A stretch of DNA of 41,588 nucleotides from Achromobacter mucicolens (GTDB lineage Bacteria; Pseudomonadota; Gammaproteobacteria; Burkholderiales; Burkholderiaceae_B), in NCBI RefSeq assembly GCF_902859725.1, contig NZ_CADIJP010000032.1:1-41588 (forward strand), given 5' to 3'. The translations under genes were made by a program, and so were the position numbers. Shown one piece after another: positions 1 through 8,916 of the stretch; position 1 is the stretch's first letter; every line of letters starts with the position of its first letter. The notes under the pieces were generated by a model. It saw only the letters and a program-made list of their open reading frames with translations, was not told the origin of the DNA and did no database searches.

Positions 1-3000
1 GATGGCGCCCTGGATCAGGCCGCCGGCCTGGTTGACGATGTTGGCGGCGGTCATGACGGTGGCGTCGCGCGCGCCGATGGTGCCGCTGTTGGTGATGTCG
101 CCGTCGGCGGCGAGCTTGACGTCGCGGCCGGCCATGAGGGTGCCGTCGCCCTTCAGGTCGCCTTCGCGCACCAAGAGGTAGACCTGCGGGACTAGCACTG
201 TCTCGGTGGTGCCATCGGGCAGCGTGATGGTCTGCTCGACCAGCCAGACGAGGTCAGTGGTGAGCTGGCGTTGCTGGGCGTCGGTGAGCGCGGCGCCGAG
301 TTTGATGCCGTTGTTCAGGGCGAACTGTGCACCATTGGCGAGCAGTTGCTTGTACTGGCTGTCGTTGTCGCCAAAGCCGTCCAGGAAGCGCTGGCCGGTG
401 GTGGCGAGGATCTGGTCGGAGACGAGTTTCTGTTCGTAGAAGCCGTCGCCCAGGCGACGGGGTTCGCCGGACGGCGTGAGGAATTTTGCGCCGGCGGGGA
501 TCAGGGCGTTCAGGCCACCGGGGGTGTTGCCCAAGCCCGTCTTGATGGCGCCGGACGCGCCCGCGTTGCCGACGGGTGCGCCGGGCTGTTGCAGGAGGCC
601 GAACAGGTAGTCGCTGGAAACGGACTCGCGGTTGCCGATGAAACGCGGGTCGGTTGCAACGACGTAGGGGGCATCGGGTGTGCCGCTGACGGCGAAGAGC
701 TGGCTGTCGGGAATCGTGGCCGGGTTGGAGACGGTGCGCACGACGTTGCCGCCGGGCAAGCCGAGGCTGGCAACCAGGACGGGACCGGTTGCGGTGGCGC
801 CGTTGGCGCCAGGCGCCGCGCCGCTGAGTGAGACCGACAGGTTGCCACCGGAGGTACCGACGGGCAGCTCGATGGCTTCGGCGGCGAGGGTGCGGTTGTA
901 GTCCTCAATGTGTTCCTTGCGCTTTCTGCCGCTCGGCTGGGACAAGATGGCGCGGCCAACGCGCGTCACCACGCGCTCGCCTCCCGCTCCAATATTGTTG
1001 ATGGCCGGCCCGCTTACCGACAGCGTGCCGCCAGCCGCGATCTGGCTCTTATCGTTGGTGACGGTCCCGACGAGCGTCATGGCGCCGCCAGACAGAATCT
1101 TTCCAGGATCCGATGAGATGGTGCGGGTTTCGGTGACGGTTTCCTGGACGTCGTAGATCGTGAGGGTGTACCTCATGCGATTCTGGAAATCCAGATTGAA
1201 CGCCGCTATGCGCGCATCCAGCTCATCGAACGGCACCTTGTATGCGTAATGCGCTTCTTCGTAGGCCTGCCGTCGGACTTTTTCCGCCGCATAGCAAGCG
1301 CCGTCGTTCGCGCGGCATGGAGGATCTCGCGGTACCCACTGCGGCTCCGGGCCGACCGGCGGCGTCACACCGAAGACGGCCCAGACTCGCTCATCGGTAC
1401 CGTACGGGTGTGTTACCGGCGGGTACACCCAGTTGTCCCCAAACCGAGTTTCGGGCGTACAAACTTCGATGTCATTCGTGATTGAACAAAGAATTCTGCG
1501 CGGGACCTCGACCCGTGCGATGGGCCCCTCATCATCCGTAATGCCCGTGTACCAAGGCGCGTAATCGAAGGGAGGACCATATCGAGAGGCGGGATAGTTG
1601 TCGGACGGAAGCAAGAACCCGTGCTGGGAGTCGTTTTCAAGAAGGTCGACGCCCTTTTCGCACCTTGGGCGATCTTTGACGCAGAACCAGTTGGATTCCA
1701 TGTCGTACATTTCGGTGGAGCCGGCCGGCGTCACGTACACCTTCGGCACGGTCAACACCGGCACAACTTCGCTGGCGTAATTTGTATTGATGTTCTGCAG
1801 CGACACCGCGGATATCACCGCGTTCCCTGCAGCCTCAATCGTCGCCGACGCATTGACGAGCGACGCAGCTTGCCCGATCGCCTTGCGATTCGCGTCCAGC
1901 GCGCTCCCGATGCGCATATCCCCGGCCGCGTAGATCAGCCCATGTTCGCGATTCACGAGCGAACCCACGCCGATATCCAGATCACCGCGGGACGCGATGA
2001 CCGCACCGCCGCCGGGCCCTGCTCCGTTGACCAGTTCCCCCGCACGGATGGCGATGGAATTGCCGTAGATGCGCCCGAAGTTGTCGACGCGGCCTGCGTT
2101 GATGTTGGTCGCGCCGCCGTCGATGAGGCCCGAGTTCGTGAGGCCGTTGGTGACGTTGATGGTGTTGTTGCGTCCGGCAAGCAGCTCGCCGCTGGCTTGG
2201 TTGTTGAGCGCGTTGGCCGTGATGGTGAGGTCGCGGCCAGCGCTGACGGTGGCGCTGTTGTCCATGTTGCCGCCGACCGACATCGTCAGGTCGCGGCCGG
2301 CGGCGAGGTCGCCGGTCTGGTTGAGCGATCCGGTGTAGGTGAAGGACAGGTCTTGCGCGGATTGCAGCAGGCCCAGGCCTTGCAGCGCCTGGATCGTGAC
2401 CGCGAGGCGTTCGCCGGCCAGCAACTTGCCCTGGTGGTTCTTCAGCATTGCGGCCTTGATGGTCGCGTAGCGCTCAGCGGCGATGTTTCCGCCGGTGTTG
2501 TCCAGCTCGCCGGTATCCAGCGTCAGGTCCTGGCCCGCGCTGATGGCGCCGGACTGGTTGTTGATGCCACCGGCGACGATGGTGGCCGTCTTGGCCAGCA
2601 CGCCTTTGGGCGGGATGCCTGCGGCGGTCAGCGTGGCGCGGTTGTCCAGGCTGGCGGCGTTCAGGGTCAGGGTGTCGTCGGCCTGAATCAGGCCGCCTTG
2701 ATTGTCGACAGCGCCGGTCGCAACCAGGGTGAGATTCGCGCCCGCCAGCGTGCCGCCGGCATTGCCGATGCGCGAGGCATCGATGCGTGCATCGCCCGCG
2801 GCGGCGATCAGGCCGGCGGTGTTATCCAGTTCGCCGCTCAGTTTGACGACTGCCTCGCCGGCAGACGTGATCTTGCCGTCTTGATTGCGCAAGTTGGCGG
2901 CGGCGATGTCGACGCTGCCGCCGTGCAGGACGGCATTGCGCGTGGTGATGTCGCCAGAGGTCGTGAGCCCGAGCTTGCCGACGGCCGAGACGTTGCCGCC

Positions 3001-6000
3001 GGACAGGTCCATGCCGCCTGCGGCCAGGGTCATGTCCTTGCCGGCCGCGCTGATGCCCGGGTGCGTGATAAAGGCTGCGGTCAAGTTGACGCTGCCGGGC
3101 AGGCTGAGCGTGCCGTCGTCGCCGACGCCGGCGATGAAGCGGCCGCTGTTATTCAGCGCGTTCTTCGCCGTGGCGGTGACGTCGCTACCCGCGAGCACCG
3201 AGCCGGTGTTGTTCAGGCCCGTGTCTGACACCAGGTAGGCCGCGCCTGCCGCGGACACAATGCCTGCGTTCTTCAAGAGGCCGCCGGACTGGAGGTCAAT
3301 GTCCGCGGCGGATTGGATGCGACCGTTGGCCGTGGTTGAGAGCGCACCCTGGGCATCGATGGTGACGTTGCCGGCCTGGGTGGCCGCGATGCCGCCCAGC
3401 GTGGCGTCGCCGCCCGCGCGCAGCGTCATACCTTGTCCGGCGGCAGCCGAACCCATGACGTTCAGCGCGCCGCCCGCGGTGGCGGTCAGCGCGGCGTCCG
3501 CTTGCAGGTTGGAGGCCGAGCCCGTGACGAGATCGCCGTGTTCCGTCTCCAGCTTCAGGTCGCCTTCCAACGCGGCCACGGTGCCGTTGAGGGTCATGCC
3601 GCTGCCCGCGCTGAGGGTTTGCGTGATGCCGGCGAGCATGCTGCCGGCGGCAAGCAATGTGCCTTGCGCGGTGGACGTGAGCGTACCTGCGGCTTGCGCC
3701 AGGCCTGCCGCACCAACCGCGACATTGCGGCCAGTCAGGGTCAGATTCGCATCACTGGCAGCGGTGCCGTCCACGCGCGCATCGCGCGCAGCCGACAGCA
3801 TCATGTCGCCCACGGACGCCAACGCCCCGGCGGCGCTGACGTCGCGTTGGGCTTGCGCCGTGAGGGTGCCCGCCGCCTGCAACTGCGCGCCCTGCTTGGC
3901 GATCACATCGCGACCGGTAACCAGCAAATTGCCCGCGCCCGCCTCGCCCAGCGCGGCCGCCGTGCCGCCCAGGCGTGCATCGCCGGACGCCGCGAGCGTG
4001 AGGCCGCCGCCTGCGACGATGACCCCGTCGGACGCCAGGTCGGCGCCCGATTGCGCGGTGAGGTTCTGCGCGGCCTGCATGCGGCCAGTGGCGCCGACGC
4101 GCAATTGCCCGCCCGCGTCGGCGGTCAGGTTGCCGGCAAGCGCCGCCACGGTGCCGTCGACGCCCAGATTGCGCTGTGCCGTCAGGCTTGCGGGCGTGCC
4201 CGCCGTGACGAGGCCGGTCACAAAGAGATCCCGGGCGGCCTGGGCTTGCAGCAGCCCTGCCTGACCCGCGGCAGGTTCCGCGGTGCCTGCGGTGCCGGCG
4301 ACGCGCAGGTCCTGGCCTGCGCCTAGGAAAAGATTGGCGTTGCCTTGCGCCAGCCCGCTCTGGCCCACCGTCAGGTCCGTGCCCGCTTCGGCGCGCAGGG
4401 TGCCGTTGGCGACCGTCTTGCCGTTCAGTTCGGCGTGGGAATCTGCGGAAAGATGAATGTCGGCTTCACCGGAGACGGCGCCATTTGCGAGCAGGTTGCC
4501 GCCAGCCTGGGCAGTCAATTGCTGGGCGGCCTGAAGGGTGCTGGCCGACCCGAGCGTCATGTCGCCGCCGCTAACGGCCTGAAGCGTGCCAGCGTCGGCC
4601 AGTAGCGTGCCGTCCACCCGCAGACTGCCTTGCGTAGTGATCTGCGCGGATTGGCCCGCGATGAGGGCACCCGCCAGCGACGCGTCGCCTGCCATGGCCG
4701 TCACCGAGCCGTCCGCTTGCTGGCGTGAGGCGGAAGCTGTCGCGAGAGTTTTGCCCGCCTGCACCTGCAGATCGCCAGTCGCGAGCGTTGCGCCATCAAG
4801 CGTCATGTCGCGCGCCGCCTGCATCGACAGGTCTTTCAGCGACGTGACCTTGCCCAGGCTTTGCAGGCTGCCGCCAGCCGTCAGGCCAACGGGACCGGCC
4901 GCCGCCAACTGTGCATTCGCGCCGAGGGCGACGTCGCCGTCGGTCAAGACGGTCATGCTTCCGGAAGCGGCCGTGATCGCGCCGTCGACCGCTAGCGTCT
5001 GGCCCGCCGTCAGCGCAGTGTTGCCGTTGGCGCGGAGCGTGCCGGCCAGCGTCATGCCGGCGCCCGCCTTGGCGGCAATCTCGCCTTCGGCGTCCCACTG
5101 CGCGGGCGCGTCCATGCGCAGATCGCGCGCCGCGTCAATGCCGATGCGGCCGGTGGCGGACGCCTTGCCCGTCACCCGTGCGTCGCGCCCGGCCATCAGC
5201 GATAAGTCGCCGCGCGCGCCGACAAGGCCGCCCAGGTTCAGGTCCGCGCCCGCACGGACCTGGGCGGGTCCACCCGATTGAATCTGAGCGGTCGCCCCCG
5301 TTGTCAGATCGCCGCCAGCCCGCGCGTGCAACGCGCCCGCGGCGGTGACTTGGCCAGGCAGCACCATGTCGCGGCCCGACTTGAGCTCGACCGCGCCCGT
5401 GGCGGTGACCAGACCGCTGGAGTTCGTGCCGACTTGCGCCGCGTCGTTGGCGGTGCCCGCCGTGCCGCCGCTCCCCGCGTTCGAACCGCCCGCCGCCGAC
5501 CCGGAGCCCGAGCCCGAGCCCGAACCGGAACTCGAACCACCGGAGCCCGAGTTCCCCGCGCCTGCTCCACCGCCCGGCGGCATCCCTCCCGGCGCGATCT
5601 CGCCGCCGATCCGCACATTGCGCGCGGATTCAACCCGAACGTCTTGCCCGCCCATCAGCAGCGAGCCGCCCAACGACAGATCCTGCCCGGCCGCGACACG
5701 CAGCGCGCCCTGCGTCTGCACCGCGGCCTGCGCGGCAACGCTTACGTTGCCTGCCGCGTTCACATCGATCGAACCGCCCGCGCCCACCGCCCCCGTGATC
5801 GCGGCATTGCGGCCAGCGGCCAGCGCCACGTTGTCCGCGGCTTGCGCGGCGCCGTCCACCGACACGTCACGCCCGGACGCCAGGCGCAGATCCCGCGCTG
5901 CTTGCACGGCGGCGCTGGGCGCGATGCGGACGTCGCCCGACGCGCTGACTTCCAGGTCGCCGGTCAGTGCAACCAGGTTGCCGCCCACGTTCACGCCGAC

Positions 6001-6783
6001 GCCGGCCTCGGTGCCGATCAGCCGGATGCTGTTGGCGTACATGCCGCCCAATGCCGCGGTGTCCAGCGCCACGACGGGCGCCGGGCCCTCGCCGGTGCCA
6101 GCGGTCGCGTTGCCGCTGGCGTAGTCCACGCGCGCCGCGCCCGCCGTGACGTTGAGCCGGTCGGCCCAGACGCCAGCGTTGATCTCCAGCGTCCGGGCGA
6201 TGAGGTCGACCTGGCTGGCGGCGGTGCCGTTCAGCCCCTGGCCCTCGACGCGCAGCTTGCCGCCAGCCACTTCCAGCGCGATGTTGCCGTCAGGCCCCAC
6301 CTGCGGACGGCCCGTGGTCAGCGTGGCGCGATCGGCGTTCAGAAAGCCGCAACCGTTGCAGGTGATGCCTGCCGGATTGGCGACGATGACATTGGCGCGG
6401 TTGCCAGCGACTTCAAGCGTGCCCATCAGTTGCGACGGGTTGGGCGCGGTGACCTGGTTCAGGATGGTGGTGGCGCGCTGGTTGCCCAACATGACATTGC
6501 CGGCCACCTGGCCGGCCAGTTGCGTCTGGCTGGCGCCGCCGCTGTTGTTCAGCACCACGCCGGACGGTCCCACGTTGAACTGCGTGTAGCGGTTGTTGGA
6601 CACGCCGCCCGCCGACGGCGGCGCGATGTTGACGACCGGTACGCCGTTGGTGACGCCCACGATCGGCTTTTGCCCGGCCACGTTCTTGTCGACGGAAATC
6701 GGCAGCGTCTGCGCCAGCACGGGCGTCCAGACCTGCGTGAAGACGATGGACCAGACAATCAACGAACGAAGCTTGGACATCAT
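1..6783 (-). CDS. TpsA: giant FHA/CdiA-type two-partner secretion exoprotein (3' end beyond window)
   Basis: Open reading frame of 2,261 codons with no stop down to base 1, so the C-terminus lies outside. It starts with two adjacent ATGs (6783 and 6780) behind a weak AGG. A signal peptide of about 25 residues ends in VLA-Q. The TPS secretion domain (about 27-270) carries NPAGI at 136-140 and a CNGC cysteine pair at 142/145, typical of FHA-like TpsA proteins. Residues 270-1660 are short glycine/aspartate-rich repeats predicting a beta-helix. Residues about 1667-1880 are a non-repetitive insert with six cysteines. Residues about 1900-2200 resemble the conserved block (DPRF, SSDYLF, GDGFYEQ, LVPQVY) found after the receptor-binding region of CdiA proteins. 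Exported by the TpsB encoded just upstream, it should be an adhesin or a contact-dependent inhibition effector; the visible part cannot decide which. Confidence 0.93.
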   Translation of the reverse strand, partial: MMSKLRSLIVWSIVFTQVWTPVLAQTLPISVDKNVAGQKPIVGVTNGVPVVNIAPPSAGGVSNNRYTQFNVGPSGVVLNNSGGASQTQLAGQVAGNVMLGNQRATTILNQVTAPNPSQLMGTLEVAGNRANVIVANPAGITCNGCGFLNADRATLTTGRPQVGPDGNIALEVAGGKLRVEGQGLNGTAASQVDLIARTLEINAGVWADRLNVTAGAARVDYASGNATAGTGEGPAPVVALDTAALGGMYANSIRLIGTEAGVGVNVGGNLVALTGDLEVSASGDVRIAPSAAVQAARDLRLASGRDVSVDGAAQAADNVALAAGRNAAITGAVGAGGSIDVNAAGNVSVAAQAAVQTQGALRVAAGQDLSLGGSLLMGGQDVRVESARNVRIGGEIAPGGMPPGGGAGAGNSGSGGSSSGSGSGSGSGSAAGGSNAGSGGTAGTANDAAQVGTNSSGLVTATGAVELKSGRDMVLPGQVTAAGALHARAGGDLTTGATAQIQSGGPAQVRAGADLNLGGLVGARGDLSLMAGRDARVTGKASATGRIGIDAARDLRMDAPAQWDAEGEIAAKAGAGMTLAGTLRANGNTALTAGQTLAVDGAITAASGSMTVLTDGDVALGANAQLAAAGPVGLTAGGSLQSLGKVTSLKDLSMQAARDMTLDGATLATGDLQVQAGKTLATASASRQQADGSVTAMAGDASLAGALIAGQSAQITTQGSLRVDGTLLADAGTLQAVSGGDMTLGSASTLQAAQQLTAQAGGNLLANGAVSGEADIHLSADSHAELNGKTVANGTLRAEAGTDLTVGQSGLAQGNANLFLGAGQDLRVAGTAGTAEPAAGQAGLLQAQAARDLFVTGLVTAGTPASLTAQRNLGVDGTVAALAGNLTADAGGQLRVGATGRMQAAQNLTAQSGADLASDGVIVAGGGLTLAASGDARLGGTAAALGEAGAGNLLVTGRDVIAKQGAQLQAAGTLTAQAQRDVSAAGALASVGDMMLSAARDARVDGTAASDANLTLTGRNVAVGAAGLAQAAGTLTSTAQGTLLAAGSMLAGITQTLSAGSGMTLNGTVAALEGDLKLETEHGDLVTGSASNLQADAALTATAGGALNVMGSAAAGQGMTLRAGGDATLGGIAATQAGNVTIDAQGALSTTANGRIQSAADIDLQSGGLLKNAGIVSAAGAAYLVSDTGLNNTGSVLAGSDVTATAKNALNNSGRFIAGVGDDGTLSLPGSVNLTAAFITHPGISAAGKDMTLAAGGMDLSGGNVSAVGKLGLTTSGDITTRNAVLHGGSVDIAAANLRNQDGKITSAGEAVVKLSGELDNTAGLIAAAGDARIDASRIGNAGGTLAGANLTLVATGAVDNQGGLIQADDTLTLNAASLDNRATLTAAGIPPKGVLAKTATIVAGGINNQSGAISAGQDLTLDTGELDNTGGNIAAERYATIKAAMLKNHQGKLLAGERLAVTIQALQGLGLLQSAQDLSFTYTGSLNQTGDLAAGRDLTMSVGGNMDNSATVSAGRDLTITANALNNQASGELLAGRNNTINVTNGLTNSGLIDGGATNINAGRVDNFGRIYGNSIAIRAGELVNGAGPGGGAVIASRGDLDIGVGSLVNREHGLIYAAGDMRIGSALDANRKAIGQAASLVNASATIEAAGNAVISAVSLQNINTNYASEVVPVLTVPKVYVTPAGSTEMYDMESNWFCVKDRPRCEKGVDLLENDSQHGFLLPSDNYPASRYGPPFDYAPWYTGITDDEGPIARVEVPRRILCSITNDIEVCTPETRFGDNWVYPPVTHPYGTDERVWAVFGVTPPVGPEPQWVPRDPPCRANDGACYAAEKVRRQAYEEAHYAYKVPFDELDARIAAFNLDFQNRMRYTLTIYDVQETVTETRTISSDPGKILSGGAMTLVGTVTNDKSQIAAGGTLSVSGPAINNIGAGGERVVTRVGRAILSQPSGRKRKEHIEDYNRTLAAEAIELPVGTSGGNLSVSLSGAAPGANGATATGPVLVASLGLPGGNVVRTVSNPATIPDSQLFAVSGTPDAPYVVATDPRFIGNRESVSSDYLFGLLQQPGAPVGNAGASGAIKTGLGNTPGGLNALIPAGAKFLTPSGEPRRLGDGFYEQKLVSDQILATTGQRFLDGFGDNDSQYKQLLANGAQFALNNGIKLGAALTDAQQRQLTTDLVWLVEQTITLPDGTTETVLVPQVYLLVREGDLKGDGTLMAGRDVKLAADGDITNSGTIGARDATVMTAANIVNQAGGLIQGAI
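5503..5550. repeat. Hexanucleotide-type repeat coding for a Ser-Gly tract in TpsA
   Basis: Imperfect 6-base units related to GAGCCC run for about eight copies. Read on the minus strand they give alternating Ser-Gly in the middle of a glycine/serine-rich stretch (TpsA residues about 399-448) that interrupts the beta-helix repeats. Because the unit is six bases, gain or loss of copies changes tract length without breaking the frame. Confidence 0.7.
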
Positions 6784-6808
6784 GCGCACCTGACGGGGAA
6801 CAGCGGAT

Positions 6809-8548
6809 TTAGAACTCGAACATCACGGCCATCGCGAAGACGGTGGACGCGGTTTTGAGCGATTCGGGTTTTTTGAGCGGCCAGCCGGCCGAGAGGTCGT
6901 AGCTGGCGCTGACATAGGGAATGGATAGGCGGCCGCGCAATCCCGCGACCGCGCCGACCAGCGTCCGGCCGGACAGGTACTCGGCGGACGGGCCGCCCAC
7001 GCGCCCGACGTCCAAGCCGGTATAGAGCTGCTGGCCGGCAAGGCCGGTCAGATCGTCCAGGTTGAACGACAGATCGTTGCGCAGCGTCCAGCCGTCTTCG
7101 GCGGCGAGCGTCATCTGGCCATCGAAGCCGCGCACGGCGTAGCGGTTGCCGATCGTGAAGTAGTCGGCCGGCACGATGGCCGTCTTGGCGTGCTGGATCT
7201 GCCAGGTGGCCTGATAGGCAAGGGATTGTCCGGCAACCTGGAACGGCAGATACGCGCCCGCGTTGGCGGTAAGAATCGTGCTTCGCCCGTTCCAGTCCGG
7301 GTCGCCGTAGATGTAGCCGGGCTCGTCGGAGAACTGAGGCAGCGTGCCGCGCACGCCGCCGCCGATGTCCAGCACGGCCCGGCCGACGTAATGGCGATGC
7401 CCGTAGCCGATCTCGTAGCCCGTGACGTCGCGCCGCTGCACGTCGATGGCCACGTCGTTCAGGGTGCTGTCGGTGCGCTTGCGCAGCACGGTGAGCGACA
7501 GGTTGCCCTTGTAGGAGGTACCCCGGTACGGCACGACCGATACGCCTGCCTGGATCTGCTTGGTGGTGCCGCCGTAGACGATGGGTTCTTCGAAGCCGGC
7601 GACCGTCTGGCGGTATGTGGACTTGCTGGCGCCCGCGAAGACGGTCCAGTAGCCGAACGGCACGTTGTAGTTGATGGAAGCTGCGCGCGTGTGGGAGTCG
7701 GCGTCGCGCCAGTGCGCATTGCTGTTCCACGAGACCGACAGCTGGTCGTAAAGGAACAGTGGGGAATCAAGGGTGAGGCCGGCATTGATTTGATACTTGC
7801 CCACCGTATCCATGCCGCCGTTGTCGCCGCCCAGGTAGCCATGCCAGCGCTTGCCGGTGCCGGGCTTGATGAGAATGTCCGAGTCGCCCAGTTCGGGACC
7901 GGGCGCGATATCGATGGCGGCGTCGGCCTGGCTGCCCAGCCGCCTGATGTTCTCAAGCGCCTGGTCCAGATCACGCTGATTCAGTTCGCCGCCGGGGCCG
8001 GTCGGCAACGCCGTGCGCCACCAACCGATGCCGTCCTGGCTTTGGACGGCGGAGATGCGGCCTGGCAGATAACGCAGCGTCAGCGACCCGTCCGCAAGCG
8101 ACTGCTCGGGCACGACGACGCGCGCGGTGACAAGGCCGTCGTCGATCAGCAAGCCGATCAGGTGTTCTTGCAGCGCCCGCAACCCGCGGCCGCCCACGCA
8201 TTCGCCCAGCACGATGGCCGTGGCGCGCGCCAGGAGATCCGGCGGTTCGGGGCCTTCCCAGATCACTTCCCGCAAGACGAAGCACGGGGTTTCGGGGGGA
8301 AGGGTCAACCCGCCCGGCTGGGGCGCCGAGGGCGCTGACAGCACGTCGGGACGCTCTGCCGCCCGAGCGCGTTGAGCATCGATTTCCTGCTCCTGCCTGC
8401 GCTGGATTTCTGTCGCGCGCTGCGCGGCCTCAGGGGCGGATTGCGCCCACGCCGAACTGATGCCCGCGCCGGCGCAAAGCGCCGCCCAAATCAACCATGC
8501 TCCGTGAAAGTGATGCGATCCGCTCATACGTCTGGACGCTTCGGCCAT
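6809..8548 (-). CDS. TpsB: outer-membrane two-partner secretion transporter (FhaC/ShlB/CdiB family)
   Basis: 579 residues, the usual size for an FhaC-type transporter. A signal peptide ends near residue 35 (SSAWA-Q). It is followed by a charged alpha-helical plug-like region rich in Gln/Glu/Arg (40-70), a POTRA domain (about 87-165), and a 16-strand-type beta-barrel with alternating aromatic residues. The family hallmark VRGF of the L6 loop is at 472-475, and the protein ends in phenylalanine, the usual Bam recognition end. It should sit in the outer membrane and export the TpsA encoded 25 bases downstream, with which it forms an operon. The start at 8548 has AGGAG 14 bases upstream, rather far; an ATG seven codons later (8527) has no ribosome site and still leaves the signal peptide intact. 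Confidence 0.95.
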   Translation of the reverse strand: MAEASRRMSGSHHFHGAWLIWAALCAGAGISSAWAQSAPEAAQRATEIQRRQEQEIDAQRARAAERPDVLSAPSAPQPGGLTLPPETPCFVLREVIWEGPEPPDLLARATAIVLGECVGGRGLRALQEHLIGLLIDDGLVTARVVVPEQSLADGSLTLRYLPGRISAVQSQDGIGWWRTALPTGPGGELNQRDLDQALENIRRLGSQADAAIDIAPGPELGDSDILIKPGTGKRWHGYLGGDNGGMDTVGKYQINAGLTLDSPLFLYDQLSVSWNSNAHWRDADSHTRAASINYNVPFGYWTVFAGASKSTYRQTVAGFEEPIVYGGTTKQIQAGVSVVPYRGTSYKGNLSLTVLRKRTDSTLNDVAIDVQRRDVTGYEIGYGHRHYVGRAVLDIGGGVRGTLPQFSDEPGYIYGDPDWNGRSTILTANAGAYLPFQVAGQSLAYQATWQIQHAKTAIVPADYFTIGNRYAVRGFDGQMTLAAEDGWTLRNDLSFNLDDLTGLAGQQLYTGLDVGRVGGPSAEYLSGRTLVGAVAGLRGRLSIPYVSASYDLSAGWPLKKPESLKTASTVFAMAVMFEF

Positions 8549-8611
8549 CCGCCGTGCGTCGTCTCCTGTTGATCGATTGGGGCTGAATTTTGCCGCGCAA
8601 TACCGTTTATT

Positions 8612-8629
8612 ACAATATATATCTATTGT
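8612..8629. promoter_or_regulatory. Inverted repeat ACAATA-N6-TATTGT, candidate operator
   Basis: Perfect six-base arms around an AT-only centre apart from one C. It overlaps the putative minus-strand -10 box of tpsB. Size and AT content fit MarR-type operators, but assignment to the neighbouring regulator is inference. Confidence 0.45.
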
Positions 8630-8741
8630 TTCTTTATTGAATTCTTCGCTATTGCCCCGCTTTGTCGTTCGTATGGCTCTGATTGCCGTCTTTTATTGAT
8701 ATTTCTTAAAGACGGAACTCGGGCACGTAACAAATCGACTT

Positions 8742-8753
8742 CGCACATGTGCG
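8742..8753. promoter_or_regulatory. Perfect 12-base palindrome CGCACATGTGCG
   Basis: Self-complementary without a spacer, in the middle of the divergent intergenic region and about 165 bases before the regulator start. Function unknown; a dimeric regulator site is plausible. Confidence 0.35.
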
Positions 8754-8827
8754 CTGGCAGCTACATCAGCCGCCTTTTTAAATCGCTGCCTAAGCCGCAG
8801 AAATCAGAGAACTCTGAAATATCGGGC

Positions 8828-8839
8828 CGGGTTAACCCG
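8828..8839. promoter_or_regulatory. Perfect 12-base palindrome CGGGTTAACCCG
   Basis: Self-complementary site 77 bases before the MarR-like start codon, well placed for control of the plus-strand operon. Which protein binds it cannot be told from sequence. Confidence 0.35.
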
Positions 8840-8916
8840 AATGCCGGCATATCTACAAATCGTCAATAATTCGCCAACGTTTTGTCGTTGATCCGTCCCT
8901 TTGCTTTGCCTTGCCC

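Larger units (their letters stand above)
8549..8916. promoter_or_regulatory. AT-rich divergent control region between tpsBA and the peptide-transporter operon
   Basis: No gene was found in these 368 bases. The part from about 8580 to 8720 is markedly AT-rich compared with the GC-rich genes on both sides. On the minus strand a TATATT (8614-8619) with TTCAAT 16 bases upstream is a possible promoter for tpsB; this is a weak match. Three palindromes (listed separately) lie here, next to a MarR-like regulator gene, which suggests binding sites for that regulator or others. Confidence 0.6.

Noticed and set aside
1621-6858. Long plus-strand open frames (1621-3228, 3260-4264, 5278-6858)
   Set aside because: All are mirrors of the repetitive tpsA frame, which is continuous on the minus strand and has TPS motifs.
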